Shown: positions 13,123 to 19,911 of the stretch, in pieces
Layout: each line of letters begins with the position of its first letter
How positions within the stretch are numbered: the stretch's first letter is position 1
Source of the DNA: Methanobacteriota archaeon
GTDB taxonomy: Archaea > Nanobdellota > Nanobdellia > Woesearchaeales > SM23-78
Assembly: GCA_030637925.1 (NCBI GenBank)
Contig: DAOWFR010000089.1
Span: 1-21,049 of the forward strand
DNA length: 21,049 bases
Reading direction: 5' to 3'
The notes under the pieces: model-generated
Told to the model about the DNA's origin: nothing
The model's input: only the letters and a program-made list of their open reading frames with translations
The model's database searches: none
Position numbers and translations under genes: made by a program

Positions 13123-14385
13123 ATGATGAGTTTTGGGGAAATACTAATCTCTGTAATTGCCTTTGTTAGTTTATACACTGCAATCTTTTTTATAATAACT
13201 CTTCTTGAGCACAGGAATCATCTTACTAAAAGAGAAAAACTCAGAAGGTATCCTAATGTTTGTATAATTGTTCCTTGTTATAATGAGAAGACAACTCTTG
13301 CAAAGACTCTTGATTCCCTTCTGGCATTGGATTACCCCAAGGATAAACTACAGATAATGGTTGTTGATGATGGCTCAACAGACAGTACATATCTTGTTGC
13401 AAAGAAATACATATCTAAGGGGGTTCAGGTTTTTAGAAAAAGGAATGGGGGAAAGTATACTGCTCTTAACCTTGGTCTTTCCAAAACAAAAGCAGAGTTT
13501 GTTGGTGCCCTGGATGCTGATTCATTTGTTAATTCCAAGGCTTTGAAAAGGATTCTGTCTTATTTTAATAATCCCAAAGTTATGTCTGTGACTCCTTCAT
13601 TAAAGGTGTATAAGCCCAAATCATTTATTCAGAGAATACAAAGAGTAGAATATGTGCTTAGTATCTTTTTCAGGAAAATGTATTCTCTTATTGGTAGCAT
13701 TCATGTAACTCCTGGTCCTTTCTCAATCTATAGAAAGGCCTTTTTTGACAAGTATGGTCATTATAAGAAAGCCTATCTCACCGAGGACATTGAGGTAGCC
13801 CTTAGGATTCAGAGTCATAATTATATTATTGAGAATGCTATTAATGCTTATGTTTATACTGTGAGTCCCAAAACTTTTAAGAGTCTTTTCTATCAGAGAA
13901 GAAGGTGGTATAATGGTTTCTTAAGAAACATAAAGGATTATAAAAAGCTTTTTTCAAAAACTCACGGCAATCTAGGAATGTACACTCTGCCCCTTGCATT
14001 TATTTCTATTGCTCTTTTAATAGTATCATTAGGGTATCTTGTTTACAAGATTATCAAAGGCTTATGGGAGAGCTATCTATATGCAAGAGCTGTTAATTTT
14101 GATATATTCAGGTTTGATTTTAAAGTAGATTTGTTCCTGCTTAATATAAACACTGTTTTAATCCTGGGGGTGCTTACCATAGTGATCAGCATACTTATTA
14201 TAATAATTGCTGTGAACCTGTCAAAAGAAAAAGAGAAGTTTGCACTTTCCTATGTATTGTATATGCTCGTTTATGGAGTATTGTTTGGTTTCTGGTGGCT
14301 TGTTGTGCTTTTTTATAATTTGACACAGAAAGAGGTTAAGTGGGAGCATAAGAAACCTATTAATAAGAAATCCTTGTCTGCATAA
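13123..14385 (+). CDS. Family 2 glycosyltransferase, processive membrane type
   Basis: A 420-residue GT2 enzyme of the cellulose/poly-GlcNAc/hyaluronan synthase type. An N-terminal membrane helix (residues 6-28) is followed by the cytoplasmic GT-A domain: IIVPCYNEKTTLAKTLDSL, VVDDGSTD (D82, D83), GALDADSF (D131, D133), YLTEDIEVALRIQ with E221-D222 as catalytic base region, and the acceptor motif Q258-RR-RW in YQRRRWYNGF. Three or four membrane helices at the C-terminus (about 280-310, 337-367, 373-402) would form the export channel or anchor. All catalytic motifs are intact. It starts 12 bases after the second GT-C-like gene, with GAGGG seven to eight bases before the ATG, so it belongs to the operon. 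It probably makes a polyprenyl-linked sugar or a surface polysaccharide; the product cannot be told from sequence. Confidence 0.88.
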   Translation: MMSFGEILISVIAFVSLYTAIFFIITLLEHRNHLTKREKLRRYPNVCIIVPCYNEKTTLAKTLDSLLALDYPKDKLQIMVVDDGSTDSTYLVAKKYISKGVQVFRKRNGGKYTALNLGLSKTKAEFVGALDADSFVNSKALKRILSYFNNPKVMSVTPSLKVYKPKSFIQRIQRVEYVLSIFFRKMYSLIGSIHVTPGPFSIYRKAFFDKYGHYKKAYLTEDIEVALRIQSHNYIIENAINAYVYTVSPKTFKSLFYQRRRWYNGFLRNIKDYKKLFSKTHGNLGMYTLPLAFISIALLIVSLGYLVYKIIKGLWESYLYARAVNFDIFRFDFKVDLFLLNINTVLILGVLTIVISILIIIIAVNLSKEKEKFALSYVLYMLVYGVLFGFWWLVVLFYNLTQKEVKWEHKKPINKKSLSA

Positions 14386-14402
14386 CCATCATATAGAAAA
14401 TA

Positions 14403-14410
14403 TTTATAAA
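14403..14410 (+). promoter_or_regulatory. TATA box for the thioredoxin-like gene
   Basis: TTTATAAA lies about 29 bases before the ATG at 14436, which fits a leaderless transcript separate from the glycosyltransferase operon. An upstream ATG at 14426 is in another frame and reads only a short peptide. Confidence 0.55.
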
Positions 14411-14435
14411 AACAACACCTTTTTCATGAAGAAAG

Positions 14436-15110
14436 ATGGCACCAACCTCATCCTCCAAGCACCCTAAGAAAATAAATATTCAGAAGTATGTTCTGGTATT
14501 AGCTCTTACAATAATAATATTTGCTTCAGGAATGCTTGTTGGTAACTGGGTGTCTTCTAAGAAGTTCACAAGTATCCAAAATCTTGGTCAGACTCTTAGA
14601 ACAGATATCATAGCTCTTGAGCTCCAGTATGACCTTATGGAAGCAGATCCATGCAGGGAAATGGGGTTATTATATCTTTCAGAACAACTCTATACCTTAG
14701 GCACAAGACTGGATTTTATGGAGAGTTCTCTTGGAACAAATAACCCAGATGTTATTAGGTTAAAACAGTACTATTCTTTGGTTGAGATAAGGCACTGGTT
14801 CTTTATGAAGAAGATTAATGAGGAGTGCAACCAAAGCCATGTTCTGATACTCTACTTTTATTCTAATCTAGAGGACTGTCCAAAGTGCGAGGAGCAAGGC
14901 TATGTATTATCTTATCTTCACAGGAAGTATCCTGATATTATGATTTATTCTTTTGACAAGAACATGCATAATCCTGCTCTTGACACTCTTAAAAAGGATT
15001 TTAATGTACACCAAGTTCCAACCACAGTAATCAATGATGATGCTTACCACGGCTACCAAGGCAGGGACTTTTTAGAGAGAATGATAAATTACTACCAGAC
15101 CAAGCAATAA
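14436..15110 (+). CDS. Membrane-anchored thioredoxin-fold protein (CPKC)
   Basis: This 224-residue protein has one N-terminal membrane helix (residues 18-37, VLVLALTIIIFASGMLVGNWV), after which the rest should lie outside the cell. Residues 45-130 are helical (LRTDIIALELQYDLMEADPC, YLSEQLYTLGTRLDFMESSLG). Residues 135-224 form a thioredoxin fold: strand HVLILYFYS, the redox motif C148-P-K-C151, strand IMIYSFDKN, then the cis-proline segment VHQVPTTVIND (P195). Extra cysteines at 73 and 131 could form a structural disulfide. It may be an extracytoplasmic thiol-disulfide protein for folding surface proteins. It lies 50 bases downstream of the glycosyltransferase operon with its own TATA box. 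Ost3/Ost6 subunits of oligosaccharyltransferase are also membrane-bound thioredoxin-fold proteins, an analogy only. Confidence 0.78.
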   Translation: MAPTSSSKHPKKINIQKYVLVLALTIIIFASGMLVGNWVSSKKFTSIQNLGQTLRTDIIALELQYDLMEADPCREMGLLYLSEQLYTLGTRLDFMESSLGTNNPDVIRLKQYYSLVEIRHWFFMKKINEECNQSHVLILYFYSNLEDCPKCEEQGYVLSYLHRKYPDIMIYSFDKNMHNPALDTLKKDFNVHQVPTTVINDDAYHGYQGRDFLERMINYYQTKQ

Positions 15111-15119
15111 AAATTTTTC

Positions 15120-15605
15120 TTACTTTATATCTATTAAGTCTCCGAGAGTAAGACTATCTGATAAACCCTCTTTTTTTCCTGATTTAACTTCAGAACCCTC
15201 TAACTCTAATTCTTCTACTAGTTTTATCTTTAAGAATTTCTCAAGCTTTCTTGCCAAAGAAATACCTGGTTTCATACGACCTGATTCAAGCTTATGAATA
15301 ACACTCTCTTTTTCAGCAATCTTCTTGGCAACCTCTTTTTGTTTTAAACCTTTTTTTTCTCTTGCACTCTTGATGAGCTTTGAGTAATTAGGAGTAATAA
15401 GCTGCACTGTCTCAGTCTTTTTCCTGGCCTTAACCTCAGCTTCTTCAACCCTTTTCTCTTTTTTCTTCTTTCTCTTTATAGGCTCCTCCTGCTTAAGCTT
15501 AGTAATGACTCTGCCATAAGAAGCACACTTCTCACACACATTTAACATACTTCCTTCTAGCTCAATCCTATAAACAGACTCTGGAGAAGAACACATGTCA
15601 CACAT
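15120..15605 (-). CDS. mbf1: Archaeal multiprotein bridging factor 1 (aMBF1)
   Basis: An archaeal MBF1 homologue of 161 residues, a conserved helix-turn-helix protein that associates with the ribosome and, in eukaryotes, bridges activators to TBP. The archaeal form adds an N-terminal zinc ribbon, seen here as C2-DM-C5 and C24-EK-C27. A Lys-rich linker follows (residues 44-70). The cro/C1-type HTH spans about 73-130: YSKLIKSAREKKGLKQKEVAKKIAEKESVIHKLESGRMKPGISLARKLEKFLKIKL. The tail (GLSDSLTLGDLIDIK) has the 'LTLGDLI' ending typical of the archaeal family. The start is fixed by GGGGTGGT just upstream of the ATG. It converges with the thioredoxin-like gene; nine AT-rich bases separate the stops. 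Confidence 0.92.
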   Translation of the reverse strand: MCDMCSSPESVYRIELEGSMLNVCEKCASYGRVITKLKQEEPIKRKKKKEKRVEEAEVKARKKTETVQLITPNYSKLIKSAREKKGLKQKEVAKKIAEKESVIHKLESGRMKPGISLARKLEKFLKIKLVEELELEGSEVKSGKKEGLSDSLTLGDLIDIK

Positions 15606-15670
15606 TCAGACCACCCCTGTTGGTTCTCCTAGTATAAAATATTAATTTAAGAGGTATATAAAATTATTGG

Positions 15671-16828
15671 TTATTTTTTCTCTATCATCACAAACTCATA
15701 TCTCTGTTTACCAGCCCAGAGCTCGTTCTCCTTAACAAGCTTAAAAGGTGGTTTAATCATATCATTTAGTACCTTAACATTCTCTGTGAGCAAAGTTAGT
15801 TTTCCTCTTTTTTTCATAACAAACTCTGCCTGGTAGAATAATTCTTTGTAAAGCTTTCTGATAAATGATTCTGATGTATGTTTGCTAGGGCAAGGAATTC
15901 TTGAAGCAATAATATCAACCCTTGCTTTGTCAAGCTTGGTGTCAAGCCACTCCACATCCATTTTTGAAAAACTAATGATTTTATCAACTCCTGCAAGTTT
16001 TGCATTTTTTTTAGAGGCCTCAACATTCCTTAGCAATGAATCAAGTCCAAGAATATTAAGTTTATTTAACTTTGCTTTTGAATCAATTTTTTTGAAAAAG
16101 TTTTCCCAATCCTTTTTTAAGAATGGTTTTAGTTTTTTAAAAGCAAAGTCTTTTGAATAATAATTAATACTCAAGCCACTTGAGTAAAGAGCTGCTTCTA
16201 TGCATATAATCCCTGCTTTGCAAAAAACATCCACAAGTTTTTGTTTTTTTGAATAACCACTAAGCCTTACAAGTGCATAACTAAGATTAGCATTAATAAT
16301 CCCTGGTGCTGTGAATATCCTGTATTGCCTTTTACTAAGGTCTCTACCAATCAAATCAATCCCAATATAAGCCTTGTTATTGTTTATAAATACATATATA
16401 ATTATGTCAGGTGATTCCATGCTTACCCTGGGTAGAAAACCAAGCTCTTTCTTTACTTTTAGAATTATTTTTTCTCCAAAGTTCTTCTCTATTGTCTGGC
16501 TTCCGAATTTATGCTTTCCTATTCTTTTGCACTCAACCTTAAAGCTAATGTTTTTATCAAACCATTCTTTTAGGATATTTTTTTTCAGAACAGCCTCTGA
16601 CTTTGATAATAAGTCCTTAGACTCCTTGAACTCAAAGTGTGCAAATAATAATATAACTCTTTCAACACTCTGGGATAAATAACAAAACTTAAACAAATCC
16701 TGAAAGGATTTGCAATTAAAAATAACAGCGCATTCCTTTGCCTTGCCTTTTATATTTATTAATTCATCTAACTCTAACAGAGCAATCTTTTCAAGACCTT
16801 TGTCAGTTATGGCGCATGCTTTTATCAT
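15671..16828 (-). CDS. THUMP-domain RNA methyltransferase-like protein with degenerate catalytic motifs
   Basis: The 385-residue protein has the layout of Trm14/RlmL-type guanine-N2 methyltransferases: an N-terminal ferredoxin-like and THUMP region (residues 1-165, including FKVECKRIGKHKFGSQTIEKNFGEKI and KAYIGIDLIGRDLSKRQYR) and a Rossmann domain from about 170. The SAM-binding loop, usually D-P-x-C-G-x-G-T, reads VDVFCKAGIICIEAA (199-213), with Lys in place of the first glycine and Ile for Thr. The catalytic NPPYG-type motif reads ASRIPCPSK (308-316), losing both the Asn and the aromatic residue. RNA binding may persist while methylation is lost, or specificity may have changed. A TATA-like TATTTATAAG about 26 bases before the start supports leaderless expression. 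Rare-type repeat CAAATCC/GGATTTG lies inside the coding region at 16694-16712. Confidence 0.82.
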   Translation of the reverse strand: MIKACAITDKGLEKIALLELDELINIKGKAKECAVIFNCKSFQDLFKFCYLSQSVERVILLFAHFEFKESKDLLSKSEAVLKKNILKEWFDKNISFKVECKRIGKHKFGSQTIEKNFGEKIILKVKKELGFLPRVSMESPDIIIYVFINNNKAYIGIDLIGRDLSKRQYRIFTAPGIINANLSYALVRLSGYSKKQKLVDVFCKAGIICIEAALYSSGLSINYYSKDFAFKKLKPFLKKDWENFFKKIDSKAKLNKLNILGLDSLLRNVEASKKNAKLAGVDKIISFSKMDVEWLDTKLDKARVDIIASRIPCPSKHTSESFIRKLYKELFYQAEFVMKKRGKLTLLTENVKVLNDMIKPPFKLVKENELWAGKQRYEFVMIEKK

Positions 16829-16867
16829 GAGAAAAAGAGACTTAAGATAGCTTATAAATATTGTTAA

Positions 16868-17644
16868 TCAGCCAAACCCCAACTTCTCAAGAACATAGTT
16901 ATAAAGGGTTCTGCTCTTCTTATTAATACTCTCAAAATACTTCTTGCCAAGAAGCAGGCCAGCAATTTCTTCATAACTCTTACTAGCCTTGGTTTTAGGG
17001 TGAGTATGAGTCACAGGATGCTTTAGTCTAAGGGATTTTCTCACATTCTTATCATAAGGTATTACTCCAATAACAGGCAGGTCAAGGATTTTTTCTATTT
17101 CATTAATTCCTAGCTCATGCTTATCTCTTCCTGCTTTGTTAACCACAATTCCTATTATTGTCTTGCCAATCTCTTGTGATACTTGTACTGTCTTTTGTGC
17201 ATCAAGCACAGCATTAAGCTCAGGATTAGTAATTATAAGAATCTCATCACATGCTTCTATTGCAGTAATAGCTTCTTTGCTAAGACCAGCACCACTATCC
17301 ATTATAATAATATCTGCTTCTCCTTCCAGATCTCTGAGTACTTCTCTTAGTCTGTCATATTTGAGCTTTTTTAAGTCATGTACTGTGCTTATGGTCGGTA
17401 ATATCCTAAGACCTGATTCATGAGTATAGATTGCTTGTTTTAGAGAAGCTTCATCTTTTAATACACTCATCAAAGTCTTTTTTAGAAGAGGAGCTCCTAG
17501 GTGAATATTAACATTAGGAGTGCTTATATTAGCATCTACTAACAAGGTCTTCCTGTGCTTGCTCATAACATGAGCCAGACTAATGGCACTAGTGGTTTTA
17601 CCAGTTCCTCCTTTCCCACTAACAATGCAGATGTACCTGCTCAA
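16868..17644 (-). CDS. minD: MinD/ParA-family ATPase
   Basis: A 258-residue deviant-Walker ATPase of the MinD type, which dimerises on ATP and usually positions or recruits a partner at the membrane. The deviant Walker A motif is KGGTGKTT (11-18) with the signature Lys11. Switch I region LLVDANISTPN (34-44) and Walker B IIIMDSGAG (112-120) follow. Later motifs include ITNPELNAVLDAQKT and IIGIVVNKAGRD. The last 15 residues (SRTLYNYVLEKLGFG) form an amphipathic helix like the MinD membrane-targeting sequence. The start is TTG, chosen because GAGGTG lies about five bases upstream and the P-loop begins at residue 10 as usual. No MinC or MinE gene is present, as is normal in archaea. It is directly downstream of the two helical paralogues, 33 bases apart, probably in one operon. 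Confidence 0.88.
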   Translation of the reverse strand: MSRYICIVSGKGGTGKTTSAISLAHVMSKHRKTLLVDANISTPNVNIHLGAPLLKKTLMSVLKDEASLKQAIYTHESGLRILPTISTVHDLKKLKYDRLREVLRDLEGEADIIIMDSGAGLSKEAITAIEACDEILIITNPELNAVLDAQKTVQVSQEIGKTIIGIVVNKAGRDKHELGINEIEKILDLPVIGVIPYDKNVRKSLRLKHPVTHTHPKTKASKSYEEIAGLLLGKKYFESINKKSRTLYNYVLEKLGFG

Positions 17645-17677
17645 AAAAACACCTCTTTTTTAGGGTTAAGTAAGTAA

Positions 17678-18133
17678 TTATTCATTAATTTTTTGTTCAA
17701 CCCACTCATAAAACTCTTTTATCATATTATAGTCTTCTGTTGCCGTATCAATATCACGTGTTACTTCTTTGTTATCAATAACTGTTCTTAGAGTGACATG
17801 CCTTCTGAACTCCTGCTCCTTCTTAGGAATGCTCTTGCTAATCTTTCTTAGCAAGAAATAAAGCTCCATGTTCTTCTGCACAATCTCATCTTCAAATAGT
17901 TGCTTTACCAGATTACCTCTTTCTAAAGGAGTGATTGGAATATGTTCTTCTTTTCTCAAGTTCTTTTCAACAGCATACTTTAGCAATGAGTCTATTAAGC
18001 AGTTATAAGCATCTATCATCCTGCCAATAGTGTTCATAAGCACATCAACTGTTCGGGTATACTTCAAACTAACATATATCTGGTGGTCTACTCTTTTTAA
18101 TTCATCATTTGCTTCTTGTAAAGATTCCTTCAT
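17678..18133 (-). CDS. Helical protein, second of an overlapping paralogous pair
   Basis: This 151-residue all-helical protein is of unknown function. It overlaps the preceding gene by 29 bases with no better in-frame Met, implying translational coupling. Sequence order matches the upstream protein weakly but along its whole length: VDHQIYVSLKYT (15-26) against ADHMLFMTYPLV, then MIDAYNCLIDSLL against IFASLDYGVSALL, then EFRRHVTLRTVI against EFARKDKFII, and a common ending Y-x6-F-x3-(I/V)-x2-KI-like (YNMIKEFYEWVEQKI). It lacks the R-x5-H seen in its partner. A divergent HEPN-like fold is one possibility. The MinD-type ATPase gene follows by 33 bases. Confidence 0.7.
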   Translation of the reverse strand: MKESLQEANDELKRVDHQIYVSLKYTRTVDVLMNTIGRMIDAYNCLIDSLLKYAVEKNLRKEEHIPITPLERGNLVKQLFEDEIVQKNMELYFLLRKISKSIPKKEQEFRRHVTLRTVIDNKEVTRDIDTATEDYNMIKEFYEWVEQKINE

Positions 18134-18599
18134 GTTTACTCACGATTTTATTTATATTGTCCACAAATATCTTGGTTTCAAAAATATACTTCTTAACAAG
18201 ATTAATATCAATGGTTTTTAAACTATAACTAGGAGAGCAGATAATAAACTTATCTTTTCTTGCAAACTCAACAGGGCTCTTCTTATGCTCTGATATTATG
18301 CCTCTAACATCAATTATCAGCTTGGCATATGTAGGATTAATTTTGTACCTAGGAATCATCTTGTTCTTAAACATATCAAATCTTGAGGGAAAAGTGTCAT
18401 GAAAAGCAGGTATTCTCTTGAAAAGCCTTTCATGCTGGAGCAGAGCACTAACACCATAATCAAGGCTTGCAAAGATGTTCTCAATAATAGATAGTAGCAA
18501 TCTTGGGTCTTTTACCAAAGGATAAGTCATGAATAACATGTGGTCAGCTACTTTTATCTTTTGCAAAGCCTTATCCCTAAGAATCTGGAATTGCTCCAT
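18105..18599 (-). CDS. Helical protein, first of an overlapping paralogous pair (possible HEPN-like)
   Basis: A 164-residue helical protein with no membrane segment. The N-terminal half has paired helices (FQILRDKALQKIKVADHMLF and LLSIIENIFASLDYGVSALL). A central linker follows, then YAKLIIDVRGIISEHKKSP, in which R99 and H105 form an R-x5-H pair. That spacing and position are those of the active motif of HEPN ribonucleases, and a final helix (NLVKKYIFETKIFVDNINKIV) follows as in HEPN domains. The match is a pattern only, and many HEPN-like proteins are inactive. Its 3' end overlaps the next gene by 29 bases and the two proteins look like old paralogues. NAC lies upstream, starting the same strand run. 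Confidence 0.7.
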   Translation of the reverse strand: MEQFQILRDKALQKIKVADHMLFMTYPLVKDPRLLLSIIENIFASLDYGVSALLQHERLFKRIPAFHDTFPSRFDMFKNKMIPRYKINPTYAKLIIDVRGIISEHKKSPVEFARKDKFIICSPSYSLKTIDINLVKKYIFETKIFVDNINKIVSKHEGIFTRSK

Positions 18600-18655
18600 A
18601 ATACTCTCAGAATAATAAGCAGGGAAAATATATAAATCTTGTGTTAAAAAGCTGT

Positions 18656-18997
18656 TTAATCCTTTTTTAGCTTAAGAATAGCCTCTGCCAAGTCACCCTT
18701 GCATTCCTCAATAGTCTTAACAGCTTCTTCCTTGCTAACACCAGCCTGCTCCATGACTGTCTTAATATCATCCTCTTTAATCTCAGGAGCTGAGTCAAGG
18801 CTTCTTTCAGACTCCTCACCAACAACCTGGTAAGTATCCTGACCCATCATATTAACCTTAGATACATTTGGATTAGAAATAACGATTTCCTTGTCTTCCA
18901 AGCGGATAATAACTTCTTTAGCATCTATCTCTTGCTGCTGGATGCCAAGCCTGCGCATTGCCTGCTTCATTTGCCTAGGATTCATACCAGGAATCAT
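18656..18997 (-). CDS. nac: Nascent polypeptide-associated complex protein (archaeal NAC)
   Basis: This 113-residue ribosome-associated chaperone forms homodimers at the peptide exit tunnel and shields nascent chains. The N-terminus MIPGMNPRQMKQAMRRLGIQ is the basic ribosome-binding helix. The NAC beta-barrel covers residues 24-60 (EVIIRLEDKEIVISNPNVSKV, DTYQVVGEE). An acidic linker leads to the C-terminal UBA domain (73-111, IKTVMEQAGVSKEEAVKTIEECKGDLAEAIL). Length and domain order are those of the normal archaeal protein. A GGGGGA element before ATG acts as Shine-Dalgarno. The Sec61-beta gene lies 23 bases upstream on the same strand, so a chaperone at the tunnel exit and a translocon subunit are probably cotranscribed. 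Confidence 0.95.
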   Translation of the reverse strand: MIPGMNPRQMKQAMRRLGIQQQEIDAKEVIIRLEDKEIVISNPNVSKVNMMGQDTYQVVGEESERSLDSAPEIKEDDIKTVMEQAGVSKEEAVKTIEECKGDLAEAILKLKKD

Positions 18998-19020
18998 TTC
19001 TTAATCCCCCTTTCCTATAT

Positions 19021-19191
19021 CTAAAACCAAGCTCCTCCTTGTAGATGAAGAATTAAAATGATAATAATAACCACAATTACCAGGATTACCACATGCTCTG
19101 GTTTAAACTCTATCTTAGACTTATAATCATCAAAATACCTAGTAATGCCTGCGCCTGAGCTAGGCATCTGAATCTTGTCTTGTTTTCCCAT
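19021..19191 (-). CDS. secG: Protein translocase subunit Sec61-beta (SecG-type)
   Basis: A 56-residue tail-anchored subunit of the archaeal SecYEG translocon. The reading frame begins MGKQDKIQMPSSGAGITRYF and runs to GGAWF before the stop at 19021-19023. The archaeal signature is present: a short polar N-terminus with MPSSGAGITRYFD, then DYKSKIEFKPEHVV and a single membrane helix (residues 34-50, VVILVIVVIIIILILHL). Length is normal for the family (50-60 residues). The TATA-like context and adjacent NAC gene downstream support a two-gene targeting operon. The gene is short enough to be missed by length cut-offs. Confidence 0.93.
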   Translation of the reverse strand: MGKQDKIQMPSSGAGITRYFDDYKSKIEFKPEHVVILVIVVIIIILILHLQGGAWF

Positions 19192-19306
19192 AGATTAGAG
19201 TAATAGAAAGGTGTTTAAAAAGGTTACTGAAATACTATGAAGTTAATGTTATATTAAATATTGATTTTACATAAATTTTAAAAAGAGAGTTCAATTCTTT
19301 ATTTAT

Positions 19307-19693
19307 ATGAAGGCATATTATGAGGAGGAAGTTATAAGACTAAGTGAGAGATTAACAGATTTAATCATTTATTTCAATCCGCTTAAAAAGAAAAAAGACT
19401 TAATAAATTTATTAGATAGACTAAATCATTTAATAGGATCATTACGTCAAGAGTATGATGAATTTTCGAAAGAAGTTGAAGGCAAAAAAAGTATTTGGTC
19501 AGGTATTTATAATGTTGCTCAAGAAACGAGTAACTACACTTATCTATTTGGGAAAATTTCTATCTCGAAATCAATTATGACTTCGTTATTAGAAAAAATT
19601 GCTGATTTAGAGAAAGAAATTCCATTGACCGAAGAAGAAAAGAAAGTAATAGAAGAAGCAAAAAAAGATGAAGATTTAAATTATCTGGGTTAA
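19307..19693 (+). CDS. Unknown helical protein, 128 residues
   Basis: I do not recognise this protein. It starts MKAYYEEEVIRLSERLTDL and reads as a bundle of amphipathic helices: residues 3-25, 30-60 (DLINLLDRLNHLIGSLRQEYDEFSK), 66-95 (SGIYNVAQETSNYTYLFGKIS) and an acidic C-terminal coil (EEEKKVIEEAKKDED). There is no membrane span or cysteine pair. A TTTTAAAAA element about 30 bases before the ATG may be its promoter. It is the first gene of the accessory-looking plus-strand segment. An inverted repeat overlaps its stop codon. Confidence 0.7.
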   Translation: MKAYYEEEVIRLSERLTDLIIYFNPLKKKKDLINLLDRLNHLIGSLRQEYDEFSKEVEGKKSIWSGIYNVAQETSNYTYLFGKISISKSIMTSLLEKIADLEKEIPLTEEEKKVIEEAKKDEDLNYLG

Positions 19694-19713
19694 TAAACAG
19701 GCTAACTAACCCA
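19686..19713. terminator. Hairpin overlapping a stop codon
   Basis: TGGGTTA and TAACCCA pair across a 14-base loop, and the first arm contains the TAA stop of the upstream gene. It might act in termination or mRNA stability. No long T-run follows immediately, so the role is uncertain. Confidence 0.35.
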
Positions 19714-19748
19714 AGCAATCATTATGTTTAAAAAGTAGAAACGAAGAC

Positions 19749-19758
19749 TTTTTATATA
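19749..19758 (+). promoter_or_regulatory. TATA box before the tiny Arg/Gly-rich gene
   Basis: TTTTTATATA lies about 40-48 bases before the ATG at 19797, with GAAGGT about 6-11 bases before that ATG. This is a promoter and Shine-Dalgarno combination with no other gene to serve on this strand until 19912, which has its own box. Confidence 0.5.
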
Positions 19759-19796
19759 TTGAATTAAAGAAGAAATAGAAATTAGAAGGTTTTATT

Positions 19797-19859
19797 ATGC
19801 CAAGAGGTAAACGTGGAGGAAGAAGTAGGGGGAGAAGGAGGCCTAAAGGAAAACGTTAA
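19797..19859 (+). CDS. Candidate 20-residue Arg/Gly/Lys-rich peptide
   Basis: The frame encodes MPRGKRGGRSRGRRRPKGKR followed by TAA. Of 20 residues, eight are Arg, three Lys and five Gly, so the product would bind RNA or DNA non-specifically, as RGG tails and tiny ribosomal proteins (for example eL41) do. It is not an obvious eL41 match. Support comes from a TATA box, a GAAGGT Shine-Dalgarno at good spacing and an isolated position in an otherwise empty gap. Against it, a purine-rich DNA stretch will read as Arg/Gly/Lys by chance, and short frames are weak evidence. A 10-base direct repeat, CCCAAGCAAT, flanks it at 19710 and 19904. Confidence 0.45.
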   Translation: MPRGKRGGRSRGRRRPKGKR

Positions 19860-19911
19860 CCCAATTATAATAACAGATAATTATTTATATCTATAAATAT
19901 TCCCCCAAGCA

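Noticed and set aside
16694..16712. CAAATCC-TGAAA-GGATTTG hairpin resembling the intergenic repeat family
   Set aside because: It lies inside the coding region of the THUMP-domain gene and the arms are only seven bases, so it is probably chance; not counted as a family member.
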